Position numbers and translations under genes: made by a program. Of a DNA stretch of 25,719 bases, positions 1 to 7,430 are shown piece after piece. Where the stretch lies: positions 1-25,719 of IMG/VR virus record IMGVR_UViG_3300043823_000478; one strand, 5' to 3'. This stretch comes from a virus. Position 1 is the first letter of the stretch, and every line of letters begins with the position of its first letter. Under the pieces are notes generated by a model. It searched no databases, was not told the origin of the DNA, and saw only the letters and a list, made by a program, of their open reading frames with translations.

Positions 1-140
1 GTAGCTCCAACCGAGCCAGCAGTTCCGGCTACTCCAGTAGCCCCAGTAAGACCAGTAGCTCCAACCGAGCCAGCAGTTCCGGCTACTCCAGTAGCACCTG
101 TAAGACCCGTAGCTCCAACCGAGCCAGTAGCTCCGGTGGG
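1..140. repeat. 54-bp tandem repeat encoding the collagen-like stalk
   Basis: A 54-bp unit starts at 1, 55 and 109, so about 2.6 copies are visible and the array continues past the window edge. Each unit encodes 18 residues, or six Gly-X-Y triplets. The copies differ at only a few positions. Such an array can expand or contract by slippage and change the stalk length. Confidence 0.85.
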
Positions 141-299
141 TCCTTTAAGAGAGTTAAGCCAATCGGTCTCGTTACCTAGGAACCCATCTCTTACTGCAAG
201 TTGATAAGCCGTAAGTCCGGGGGTTCCAGGAGGACCCTCAACATAGATCACACCGGGCGAGGCCGATGTGTCTGGGAATGGGTTCCTGGCGAATGGCAT
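1..299 (-). CDS. Collagen-like tail/fibre protein, N-terminal part (cut by the window edge)
   Basis: This reading frame starts at an ATG (299-297) and stays open to the left edge, so only 99 residues are visible. The protein begins [10 protein letters not shown], then has a GPPGTPG segment, then a short domain ([20 protein letters not shown]) of the type found at the base of phage fibres. From about residue 54 it is pure Gly-X-Y collagen repeat ([19 protein letters not shown]). Collagen-like stretches form trimeric stalks in many phage tail fibres and host-adhesion proteins, so a trimeric fibre or appendage role is likely. No Shine-Dalgarno sequence is visible. It is the most distal visible gene of the minus-strand structural block. 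The total length, the C-terminal receptor domain and any lysis genes beyond it cannot be seen. Confidence 0.8.
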   Translation of the reverse strand, partial: MPFARNPFPDTSASPGVIYVEGPPGTPGLTAYQLAVRDGFLGNETDWLNSLKGPTGATGSVGATGLTGATGVAGTAGSVGATGLTGATGVAGTAGSVGA

Positions 300-325
300 G
301 GCGGTCTAAAAATTGTGGGGTGAGA

Positions 326-352
326 AGCGGCGGAGGTTATACTGCCGCCGCT
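326..352 (-). terminator. Hairpin between the acidic gene and the fibre gene
   Basis: Eight bases, AGCGGCGG (326-333), pair perfectly with CCGCCGCT (345-352) around an 11-base loop. On the minus strand the hairpin lies between the stop of the acidic-protein gene and the start of the fibre gene. The T-rich stretch is displaced by about a dozen bases, so termination may be weak or partial, or the stem may only protect mRNA ends. Confidence 0.45.
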
Positions 353-367
353 ATCTCGGGTTTGTTG

Positions 368-922
368 TTACTTGAGCTTTTTCTTGGACTTGGATTTCTC
401 CTCGTCTTTCTTGGAAGCACCACGCTCGATTGCGCTGAGGAAATCCTCGGGTTCGCCCTCGTCGTTGGCATCCTGCTCTTTGGTGCGGGGTTCGGAATCG
501 GATTCGTCATCAGACTCGCCCTCTTCGGGCTCCTCATCCTTGTCCTCGCTGAATCCTTCGCCTTCGGGGGTCTCGGACTCATCGTCCTTATCCTCGTCAA
601 CCTCGGACTCGTCCTCGGAAGCCTCATCAGCCTTGTCGGCATCCTCGTCGCTTTCGTGCTCGTCCTCAACGGGTGCGCCGTCGAGTTCGTGCAGAACGAG
701 TTTGCCATTTTCCATCTTGAGGGTAGCCATAGCGTCGAACGGCTCTCCATCCTTCACGCCCTCGGGCAGCTTGAAGCCGCTCGGTTTGTTAAAGGTTAGC
801 TGTCCGGTTTTCTTACCGGACTTATCGTCCTCGACCATCGCTTCCCCGTTGGGAGACTGACCATCAGCGGAGCCCGCCAAATCGGCGTTCTGCGCGTTCA
901 TGTACTGTTCCATCGGGTTCAT
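368..922 (-). CDS. Strongly acidic, low-complexity virion-block protein of unknown function
   Basis: The product has 184 residues. I chose the start at 922 because AAGGAAA lies about 8 bases upstream, one of only two convincing ribosome binding sites in the window; the frame is open further upstream to 1021. Residues 1-80 look foldable (LTFNKPSGFKLPEGVKDGEP, then ATLKMENGKLVLHELDG). Residues about 82-160 are almost only Asp, Glu and Ser, with a few Lys. The tail (EDFLSAIERGASKKDEE) turns basic and ends in Lys-rich KSKSKKKLK. It lies just downstream of the capsid gene, so head decoration, capsid assembly or a DNA-mimic role is conceivable. I recognise no family. Confidence 0.75.
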   Translation of the reverse strand: MNPMEQYMNAQNADLAGSADGQSPNGEAMVEDDKSGKKTGQLTFNKPSGFKLPEGVKDGEPFDAMATLKMENGKLVLHELDGAPVEDEHESDEDADKADEASEDESEVDEDKDDESETPEGEGFSEDKDEEPEEGESDDESDSEPRTKEQDANDEGEPEDFLSAIERGASKKDEEKSKSKKKLK

Positions 923-1005
923 GTGCGTGTTTCCTTTCTTAGAAGGTTTGCCCATTCCGATGATAAGCATTGTGCCCATACACGGTTTGGAATTTGATCC
1001 CATCT

Positions 1006-1035
1006 GGGACCGGGGCCTCACTGGACCCCGATCCC
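1006..1035. other. Strong intergenic hairpin after the capsid gene
   Basis: A 12-bp stem (1006-1017 with 1024-1035, two G-U pairs when read on the minus strand) closes a 6-base loop. It sits 15 bases after the capsid stop codon, in the direction of transcription. No U-tract follows on either strand, so this is more likely an mRNA-stabilising or processing element, or an attenuator, than an intrinsic terminator. Confidence 0.55.
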
Positions 1036-1049
1036 ATCAGGGAGTTGGA

Positions 1050-2570
1050 TTAGGCTTCAGCCTCGACAGTCTGGCCGGTAGCGGCGGAACTCTCAGAGAG
1101 AACCGGCTGGACCAGGATGTTCGCACTGCCATTCGTGGCACCATCCAGGATCAGCGGAGTGCTGGCGCGGAGGTGGCGGATGACATGACCCCACTCAGGG
1201 CGGATCGGCTTGGAACCGCTGGCGAGGATCGCACGGAAGTATCCGATCGTCCCATCCGGGTTGGTGTCCGGGGTGATGATGTTCTTCCACTTGAAGTCAC
1301 CCATGTAGGAGACCGCATCGAAGGTCACGTTCGAGCCAGCAGCCGTGATGGGCTTGGGCACGAGGTTCGTGAACACATCCTGGTGGAACACGATGGTGTC
1401 TTCGTAAGCCGCAGCCTCGTAAAGAGGGCTGATGTCCCACTTATAGCCCTGGGTCGTGGCGACCTGGGTGTAGGGGAGACGGCGAGCGAAGAAGTACGCC
1501 CCGCTGGACACGTTGGCGGTGAGGCCCTGGCTGAGCACAACCGCCGTGCTGCCGGAAGAGGCAGAACCAGCGGCTCCGATCGAGGCGACGAGCGTCCCGA
1601 CGGCGATACCCGATCCGGAGAGCTGGCCGCCAACCGCGAGGGTAAGGGCGTCAGCATCGGCGATCGAGATCGTGGTGCTAGTAGCAGAAGCGTTCGCTGT
1701 GAAGGCGATCGCATCGTGGCGGGGACCCCAATCGTCCACCATGTGGAAGAAGCCAGCGTAGCTACGCTCGATCCCGAGGGGAGCGAGAAGCTCGTTGACC
1801 TTGCTCGACCAGCGGTAGTCCTGACGGATGTCGGGATTGGCGGCGATGAGGTTGCGGGAAGCCTCGGAGGACATGACCGCACCGAAGACGGGGCGGGCAT
1901 TCTCACGATCGAGGGGGTTGTTACCAGCCCCGTCGCGGATGAGCTTCATGTAGGCCCGATCGAGGAGACCCTGCACCAGAATGCTGGAGGGCAGGACATC
2001 CGAACGGAACTGCGATCCGTCGCCGCAAGCAGCGACCACGCTACCACCGGAGACGGCGGCGTTGATCTTGTTCTGTGCGATGCGGACGAACTCGTCACGA
2101 TAACGATCCTGCCAAGCGTAGGAGGTGTTCTCCTGAAGGATGGCGAAGATGTTGGAGAGCTGCTCCTTGCGCTTGAGCGAGAAACGCAGATCGTTCACGG
2201 AGAGCTTGGGGCTCTCAAGAGCGGTCTGGTTCAGGTTGTAAGCACGGAGGGTCTGCGCGAAGTTGATAACCTGGGCAGAAGGAACCGCGTTGTTGCCCCA
2301 GCCACTTCCAGAAGCCACCGTGGTGTTGTTCGGGAAGCTGCCGTCGTCGGCCTGAACGGGGTCGATCGAGATCCGGTTCCAGCTAAGAGCATTGGCGGGA
2401 AGCGAACGCTCGTAGGTCAGAACGCGGATGGTGTCGCCCATCTCGTCGGGCCAAACGTCCTTCTTGATCAGCTTGAGCCAAGGGGAGGTGTTGAGAGTTT
2501 TGCGGTAGATATCAGGGCCGATACGATTAGCTTCGTTGATCAGCACCTGTTCGATGTCGTAAGTAGCCAT
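1050..2570 (-). CDS. Major capsid protein (putative)
   Basis: The product has 506 residues and follows terminase, portal and scaffold genes in the usual head-gene order. The N-terminal third (MATYDIEQVLINEANRIG, DEMGDTIRVLTYERS) and the helix around ENTSYAWQDRYRDEFVRIAQ look like a capsid N-arm and spine helix. The C-terminal half (KWDISPLYEAAAYEDTIVFH, PDGTIGYFRAILASGSKP) looks like the axial and peripheral regions of such a fold. Residues about 290-358 form an Ala/Ser/Thr/Gly-rich beta insertion that differs in composition from the rest. No Shine-Dalgarno sequence is present; the start directly follows TAATACACCAC. A structured leader of about 210 bases precedes it. The assignment rests on position, length and gene order, because I could not run a profile search. 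Confidence 0.75.
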   Translation of the reverse strand: MATYDIEQVLINEANRIGPDIYRKTLNTSPWLKLIKKDVWPDEMGDTIRVLTYERSLPANALSWNRISIDPVQADDGSFPNNTTVASGSGWGNNAVPSAQVINFAQTLRAYNLNQTALESPKLSVNDLRFSLKRKEQLSNIFAILQENTSYAWQDRYRDEFVRIAQNKINAAVSGGSVVAACGDGSQFRSDVLPSSILVQGLLDRAYMKLIRDGAGNNPLDRENARPVFGAVMSSEASRNLIAANPDIRQDYRWSSKVNELLAPLGIERSYAGFFHMVDDWGPRHDAIAFTANASATSTTISIADADALTLAVGGQLSGSGIAVGTLVASIGAAGSASSGSTAVVLSQGLTANVSSGAYFFARRLPYTQVATTQGYKWDISPLYEAAAYEDTIVFHQDVFTNLVPKPITAAGSNVTFDAVSYMGDFKWKNIITPDTNPDGTIGYFRAILASGSKPIRPEWGHVIRHLRASTPLILDGATNGSANILVQPVLSESSAATGQTVEAEA

Positions 2571-2820
2571 AGTGGTGTATTAGACTTGGGTGTGGTTGAA
2601 TAAACCTGCCCACTGGGAATCCCCCGGTGCATAAAGCAGATCGATTCATACGCATTTCGCGTAGTTGGGTTTCTCCCGTCCCGAGCCAAAGACAGAAATG
2701 TTAAGCTCTAGTAGTGTGATCAACGTGATCGAGGCTCACGCCGCCTGGTTCCAAGTTGGGCGCGACTTGGGGCGCGTGTCATGGGTAATACACCACGCAC
2801 CTACCTGTCAAGTATAAATG
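2571..2820 (-). other. Structured 5' leader of the capsid gene
   Basis: This stretch holds no supported gene. Read as minus-strand RNA it contains several hairpins: a nested stem at 2737-2778 (CACGC/GCGTG, GCC/GGC with one bulge, then CCAAGT/ACTTGG), a 5-bp stem at 2649-2663 (TACGC/GCGTA), and an interrupted stem near 2611-2629 (CAC-GGG/CCC-GTG). The sequence TAATACACCAC lies just before the capsid ATG (2582-2572, minus) and again in inverted orientation at 2786-2796. The two copies could pair over 11 bp and enclose the leader, provided the transcript starts upstream of 2796. A role in capsid translation control is inference. Confidence 0.45.
2785..2811 (-). promoter_or_regulatory. Possible capsid promoter
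   Basis: The minus strand reads TTGACA (2811-2806) and, 15 bases on, TATTAC (2790-2785). The -35 is consensus, but the spacer is short. The extended string CTTGACAGGTA also occurs in the portal promoter at 7430. It lies right after a terminator, where a new transcript for the highly expressed capsid gene would be expected. Confidence 0.45.
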
Positions 2821-2823
2821 CAC

Positions 2824-2873
2824 AAAAAAGCCCCCTCGGTTTGAGCATGCCTTACGGCAGAGGCTTGAGGGGG
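2824..2873 (-). terminator. Rho-independent terminator after the scaffold gene
   Basis: On the minus strand CCCCCTC (2873-2867) pairs with GAGGGGG (2837-2831) and is followed by C and six Ts (2829-2824). An inner TGCC-GTAA-GGCA hairpin with a GNRA-type loop fills the 29-base interior. It ends transcription of the terminase-portal-scaffold unit before the capsid gene. Confidence 0.8.
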
Positions 2874-2946
2874 TCAATAAACGGCTGTGGCCACACCCTT
2901 CCGGATGTGACCACGTATCCTTTTCCGCAGCTTGGCGGATAGGAAA

Positions 2947-4212
2947 TTATCCGAGCTGCTGGTCCAGAGCTTCCAAGAATCCGATATTTTCGGGTATGTC
3001 CTTGGAGGTCTCAGCCGAACCGCTACCTGCTTTGGGGGAGCTATTGCGGTATCCGGCAATCGTCTTGTTTGCCTTATCCAAGTCTGCCTTGGCAGCTTTC
3101 AATGCCTTCAGCAGATGGGGCATCAAGGCACCGGAGTGAGCCAAATACGATTTCAGCTCGGGAGCGGCGTTGGTGTAGTCACCCTTCGCCAGACGCTGAA
3201 CATCCGCTGCAATCTCCTCATCGGAAAGGACGGGGACCTGCTTCTTCAGATCGTCGAAGACTTTCTCGGAAGCCTTCTCATAGGCAGCCTTGGCCTCAGC
3301 CGCCGATTTCTCGGCCTGCTGCTTCTGAACCCAGGACTCTTGCTGCTGTTTGGCAACTTCAGCCTGACGCTGCTGCTCAATCTGGGCGAGACGCTCGCGG
3401 CTGGTGGACTGGTAGTAGTCGCGGCGGCGGATGATCTCATTGTAATCATCGTTTGCGGCGTAAAACCGGAGCCGATCGCGTTCGTTCATGCTTGCCGCGA
3501 TATCCGCAACCAGATCGCTCTGTTTGGAGCCGTCGGTCTCAGCAAAAGCTGCGAGCATGTCCTTTGAGTTGAGTTCGTAACGTCCTGCGAGTTCGTTGAG
3601 ATAACCGATGACGTTAACCATCGGCTCGTACACGTTCTGCTTGTATTCAGCGGTGGCCTCGACGCGAGCAACGGAAAGCTCCTGCTCGTAAGCCTGGTTG
3701 ATCTGGCGTAGACGCTCAACCTCTGCCGGATCAAACTCGGGAGCCGCCGTTTTGGCTTTTTCAAGCTCGGCCTTGAGAGATTCGATCTCCTTTTTCTGGG
3801 CCCGATTTTCGTTGCGGAGTTCGCCCCATTTTACAGCGGCTTTTTCCGTCAGACCCCTCGGGGTCTCCTCGGAAGCAGGTTCAGCCTCTTTCTTCGATTC
3901 ATCAGTAGACTTATCCTCCTCTGGTTCAGTAACTTCAGATTCCTCGGACTTATTCACCACGGGTTCCTTTTTGTCAGAAACTTTGGGTGTTTTTTCTTTC
4001 ACAGGCTTGACCTTCTCGGCCCGTTTTTCAGAGGCGGTTTTGCCCTCATCGGCTTTGCCATATTTGGTGTCGCCGGTCTCTGTGTTGATGTTTTCCATCG
4101 CCTGATCCAGACGACTTGCCCAATCCGACTCCTCAGGAGCGGTAAAGGTATTGGCTACGGGGGTTACTTCAAGGTTTCCTTGAGTTGAGGTTTCTACGGT
4201 GGTGGTTTCCAT
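2947..4212 (-). CDS. Head scaffolding protein (putative)
   Basis: The product has 421 residues and is very rich in Glu, Lys, Ala and Gln. Residues about 45-115 are a charged disordered stretch. Residues about 120-160 (ENRAQKKEIESLKAELEKAKT) and 270-345 (LAQIEQQRQAEVAKQQQESWVQKQQAEKSAAEA in pieces) are predicted coiled coil, and the short C-terminus is amphipathic (NIGFLEALDQQLG). Phage scaffolding proteins guide procapsid assembly and usually bind the capsid through a C-terminal helix; this layout and the position just upstream of the capsid gene fit. It lacks a Shine-Dalgarno sequence and is preceded by an A/C-rich leader. A strong terminator lies 74 bases after the stop. No sequence motif proves the call. 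Confidence 0.65.
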   Translation of the reverse strand: METTTVETSTQGNLEVTPVANTFTAPEESDWASRLDQAMENINTETGDTKYGKADEGKTASEKRAEKVKPVKEKTPKVSDKKEPVVNKSEESEVTEPEEDKSTDESKKEAEPASEETPRGLTEKAAVKWGELRNENRAQKKEIESLKAELEKAKTAAPEFDPAEVERLRQINQAYEQELSVARVEATAEYKQNVYEPMVNVIGYLNELAGRYELNSKDMLAAFAETDGSKQSDLVADIAASMNERDRLRFYAANDDYNEIIRRRDYYQSTSRERLAQIEQQRQAEVAKQQQESWVQKQQAEKSAAEAKAAYEKASEKVFDDLKKQVPVLSDEEIAADVQRLAKGDYTNAAPELKSYLAHSGALMPHLLKALKAAKADLDKANKTIAGYRNSSPKAGSGSAETSKDIPENIGFLEALDQQLG

Positions 4213-4228
4213 ATTTTGGGGTTGTGGT

Positions 4229-4831
4229 TTATGCGGCTACCGAAAGAGGTAGCTGAAAGTTTAGTTTGTTGGATTTTTGGCAGTTGAGAGTGGCAGGAAT
4301 AACCTGAAGGTTGCTGGGCTCATGCGTCCCTTTAACCGAAGAGTCTTTAGGCTTGAGAGGAATGATATGATCTACGTGGTGCTTGATTCCCAGACACTCG
4401 GAGACGCGCTGGGAGTGGTCGTAGATTGACGCCATGATGGCAAAGTCCTGGGGGGTCAGGTAATCGGGGGCAGCGTCTATCTTGCGTGCGCGGTAGCGTT
4501 TAGTAAGTTCATTTACTTTACCCCGATTCGCGTCTCTCCAGGCTTTGTTGCGGCCCCTGCACTGCTCTGAATTTGCTTCATAATACGCCCGGCAGATGGC
4601 CTGTCTGCGCCGGGGATTTCCTCTGTTCCACGCCGTACTATAGGCGATATGCCTCTCGGAGTTGGCCTTGCGCCACGCTTTGTTGCTGATTCTCCTAGCT
4701 ACCTTGTCCCGTTCCCAAGCTTCCGGTGAATACCACCGTTCATACACCCCGCCGCTTCTATTGCGGGAAAAGCTGTGGAACCGATACCCATCCTCCCGAG
4801 TGTCGCCCCTCTTGGGTTTTACTTTACTCAT
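4229..4831 (-). CDS. HNH endonuclease, probably a free-standing homing type
   Basis: The product has 200 residues. The catalytic HNH core is near the C-terminus: HHVDHIIPL at 151-159, then N174 and the N183...N188-K189 end of the motif. Residues 45-115 are a basic helical region built of units of about 15 residues (AWRKANSER, AWNRGNPRR, AYYEANSEQ, AWRDANRGK), likely DNA-binding. The N-terminal REDG...F...W block is shared with the endonuclease VII homologue at 16014. I placed the start at 4831, where ATGAGTAA overlaps the end of the preceding gene by 8 bases; the open frame extends further upstream but would cover more of that gene. Insertion inside a head operon is typical for homing HNH genes. 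Confidence 0.82.
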   Translation of the reverse strand: MSKVKPKRGDTREDGYRFHSFSRNRSGGVYERWYSPEAWERDKVARRISNKAWRKANSERHIAYSTAWNRGNPRRRQAICRAYYEANSEQCRGRNKAWRDANRGKVNELTKRYRARKIDAAPDYLTPQDFAIMASIYDHSQRVSECLGIKHHVDHIIPLKPKDSSVKGTHEPSNLQVIPATLNCQKSNKLNFQLPLSVAA

Positions 4832-5123
4832 CAGACAAGCTCTTGGAGGCGTACTTCCAGGGGGCAAGGGCCTCGGGATCGAGTTTCTGGGGCTTCTCTT
4901 TTGCGAGGGCGTCCAAGTTGCGGAGGGCCTCGAAATATCCTTCGCGCTTGGCATTCAGCAGTGCGCTGTTGACGAGCAGTTCCGGGGTACTAGCCGGGAA
5001 CTTCGTACGAGGAATGCCGACATCCGTGAGAACGGAAATGGCGGTTTGCATTACGGGATCTGCGAGTAACTGACGCAAATTCGCAATCAGATCTGGTCTT
5101 TCGGACCATTCTTTAAGGGTCAT
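4824..5123 (-). CDS. Small conserved-looking protein between portal and scaffold
   Basis: The product has 99 residues (MTLKEWSERPDLIANL..., then PVMQTAISVLTDVGIPRTKFP, ending APWKYASKSLSDE). It is soluble and mostly helical, with no membrane segment or motif I recognise. It starts 21 bases after the portal stop and overlaps the HNH gene by 8 bases. Small proteins at this position often take part in head assembly, but I cannot assign a function. An A-rich, SD-free leader precedes the start. Confidence 0.7.
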   Translation of the reverse strand: MTLKEWSERPDLIANLRQLLADPVMQTAISVLTDVGIPRTKFPASTPELLVNSALLNAKREGYFEALRNLDALAKEKPQKLDPEALAPWKYASKSLSDE

Positions 5124-5144
5124 TAGAATGTAGGGTTTTTGTTT

Positions 5145-7382
5145 TTAGGCTGACTGGGCTCTAATGCGGCTCGCCATTTCGGCATCTCGCAAAGCGAGCT
5201 TCTGCTTGGCCTCGGCGGCTTCCAACTGCATCTGCTGTTGGTGACGCTCTAAAGCGATTTGAGTTTCGGCCTGAGTTTTTTGTGCATTGGCCTGGGCCTC
5301 GGGATCAGGTTGCTCCTGCTGTTGCGGCTGACCTTGCTGTTGAGCGGCCTGCTGCTGTTGTTGGCTTTGGAGCTTCTCGGAAGTCTGCTCGAAAATCTCG
5401 GAAGACTGCTGGAGCTGCTTCTTGAGCTGTCCGTAATCCTGTTTCCTGCTCTGATCTTGGGCAACCTGTTCGAGGTGCTGGGTAGCGTGGGGGAATGCAA
5501 CCTGAGCGTAAGAAACGGCTTGCTGCGGATCGGCCTGACCCTGTTTGAGGGCCTGGGCCTGCTGCGCGATATCGTTGATGTGAACCTGCGCGTGAACAAA
5601 ATGATTTTCTCCAGGGGAAACCTGAACCTGCTTGCCCTGAGACATGGCTGCGTTTTCCAGTTCGGCGATTTTCTGGTCGATGACGGGACGCTGGTCGGGC
5701 TGTTTGGGAACGTAACGGTCGACCTGGTCATAACCGACACGGGTAGCGATGCGATCGCGGAGTAGGTTGGTGCGGCCCTGTTCGTCGAACTGCTGCATCA
5801 TCTGCATCATCTCGTCGAACGCCACCAGACGTAGTTGATCCGAACCAGCACCGATGGCGCGGACTGCGTTCACCGACTCAATCTGGTTGTGAAGCACATC
5901 GAGGGGAACGCCACGGGAAGTGCAATACTTCCAGAAAGCCATCACCTGCTGACCGCCCTGCTCGTAGCTGAGATAGTCGGATCGAGTCGCACGTTTGAAG
6001 CAACCCCGCATAAGCCTCTCCCAAGGAGCATAAAAAAGACTCATGGAAGCAGTGGTGAGCTGCGCGTCTCCCTGCAACTGGGCCTGAACCTCAAACTTTG
6101 TGCGCTCCGTCGGATTCGGGTTCCCCGTGGGTGCGGTATATGAACCTGCCCGACGCTGGAGCTGCTCCGACATGTCCTGAAGGACAGGAATGGCGTTCTG
6201 ACCAAAATTCGGAAGCTGCTTGTCAACGATGTTGACTCCCGACTGCATGATGCTGAAGGGTCCGAGATACTCGAACGACAGATTCTCCAAAGCCTCTTCG
6301 CTCTCGGGCTGGATCAGCAGGGAGCTGGACAACATGGAGCCGTCCACAAGCTGAGACCTCATGCGGTTGCTTACCTGAATGTGCGGAAAGATTTTATACC
6401 CCAAACCTCGGATGGATTGGTAAAAACCGTTGGTGCCGACCCCGTAGGTAAAGGTGACGAAGGCGTCGCACGCTTTGGCGAAGCGACTGCGCTTCTGGTA
6501 GAGAAAATCTTGATTGCTTCCGTCGGCCAAAGAAATGTAGTGGCTGACAGTTCCGTCGTACTCCTTGACCCAAGCGTGAATCACGCGGACCTCGGAGCCG
6601 GAGCCGTGCGCAACAAATACGTCGTTATTTTTGAGATCCTCCTGATACCGCTCCCAGTCAGTGATATGGTACGTGCTCTGTGCGCCGGTGTTGGCGATGA
6701 TTGCCTTCTGGACTTCTTCCAAATTCCATCCCAACTCGGTGGCGCGTTCCTCATCTTTAATAAAGTTGTAAAGCTCGTGAGCCCGCATGATACGGGGGCT
6801 AATCGCAACTTCGATCGCGTCCTCGTTAGCCCATGTTCTACGTGGGAGCAGGAAATCTCCGATCTTGGAGACTTGCCACTTCCAGTTATACTCGTCCTCC
6901 CAATAATTGATCGAGACTCCGTGCTTGATGAAATAAGTCGCATTGAGGAGATACCTGGGGAAGAACTCGTCCCACTCACGAAGCATTCGGGTAAATCCTT
7001 CCGCGATGATCTGCTCGTAATCGCCTTTCTTCTGCGGGTCGGACTCCTTGACGTTGACCGAAACAAGGGTCTCAACGGAATTGATGAGGTCGATGTACCC
7101 GGCCAATGCAGCCTCCAGCATGTACTCGGCTTCACCAAAGTTCAGGTTACAGCGAGAAGCCATGCCCGCCTGACGAAGCACGTTGTCGTCGTAAGGAGCG
7201 GCACCGTCGAACATGGAGTCGACTTCGGCGCGGTTGCGGGCGTTGACATCGTCAGCTTGCTTTAGGCGCAAAAAGACCTGGTGCAGGGAATCGGGGTCCT
7301 TAATTCGGGTCTTTGGGGCAGACCCGTCAGGATTCAGATTACCTACGAGCGGGTCGTTGACGCTGGGTGAGAGATACTCCAT
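5145..7382 (-). CDS. Portal (head-tail connector) protein
   Basis: The product has 745 residues, within the range of large podovirus-type portals. The N-terminal two thirds have the usual mixed alpha/beta character: LRLKQADDVNARNRAEVDSMFDG, RYLLNATYFIKHGVSINYWED and RRTWANEDAIEVAISPR (partial motifs). The last 130 residues are Gln-rich coiled coil (QSRKQDYGQLKKQLQQSSE, QQQQAAQQQGQPQQQEQ) and then a charged helix. Portals form a dodecameric ring at one capsid vertex and serve as the DNA channel and terminase docking site. The gene lies between large terminase and scaffold, as expected. A separate promoter (7402-7430) overlaps the terminase stop. Confidence 0.85.
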   Translation of the reverse strand: MEYLSPSVNDPLVGNLNPDGSAPKTRIKDPDSLHQVFLRLKQADDVNARNRAEVDSMFDGAAPYDDNVLRQAGMASRCNLNFGEAEYMLEAALAGYIDLINSVETLVSVNVKESDPQKKGDYEQIIAEGFTRMLREWDEFFPRYLLNATYFIKHGVSINYWEDEYNWKWQVSKIGDFLLPRRTWANEDAIEVAISPRIMRAHELYNFIKDEERATELGWNLEEVQKAIIANTGAQSTYHITDWERYQEDLKNNDVFVAHGSGSEVRVIHAWVKEYDGTVSHYISLADGSNQDFLYQKRSRFAKACDAFVTFTYGVGTNGFYQSIRGLGYKIFPHIQVSNRMRSQLVDGSMLSSSLLIQPESEEALENLSFEYLGPFSIMQSGVNIVDKQLPNFGQNAIPVLQDMSEQLQRRAGSYTAPTGNPNPTERTKFEVQAQLQGDAQLTTASMSLFYAPWERLMRGCFKRATRSDYLSYEQGGQQVMAFWKYCTSRGVPLDVLHNQIESVNAVRAIGAGSDQLRLVAFDEMMQMMQQFDEQGRTNLLRDRIATRVGYDQVDRYVPKQPDQRPVIDQKIAELENAAMSQGKQVQVSPGENHFVHAQVHINDIAQQAQALKQGQADPQQAVSYAQVAFPHATQHLEQVAQDQSRKQDYGQLKKQLQQSSEIFEQTSEKLQSQQQQQAAQQQGQPQQQEQPDPEAQANAQKTQAETQIALERHQQQMQLEAAEAKQKLALRDAEMASRIRAQSA

Positions 7383-7401
7383 TTAGGAAAAAGGTGTCGT
7401 G

Positions 7402-7430
7402 GTTATGAAGTGGTATGTGATACCTGTCAA
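7402..7430 (-). promoter_or_regulatory. Portal promoter with an operator in its spacer
   Basis: The minus strand reads TTGACA (7430-7425), a 17-base spacer and CATAAC (7407-7402), 20 bases before the portal start. The 13-bp dyad GGTAT-GTG-ATACC (7412-7424) lies exactly inside the spacer, where a bound repressor would block polymerase. Confidence 0.6.

Noticed and set aside
266-799. Hydrophobic 177-codon plus-strand frame
   Set aside because: It is antisense to the Asp/Glu-rich protein; Asp/Glu codons read as Leu/Val/Phe-rich frames on the other strand, so the membrane-like look is an artefact.
900-2603. 567-codon plus-strand open frame opposite the capsid gene
   Set aside because: It is fully antisense to the capsid gene, has biased low-information composition (many Gly, Val, Asp, Arg), and no start signal. 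It looks like a mirror of the codon use of the real gene.
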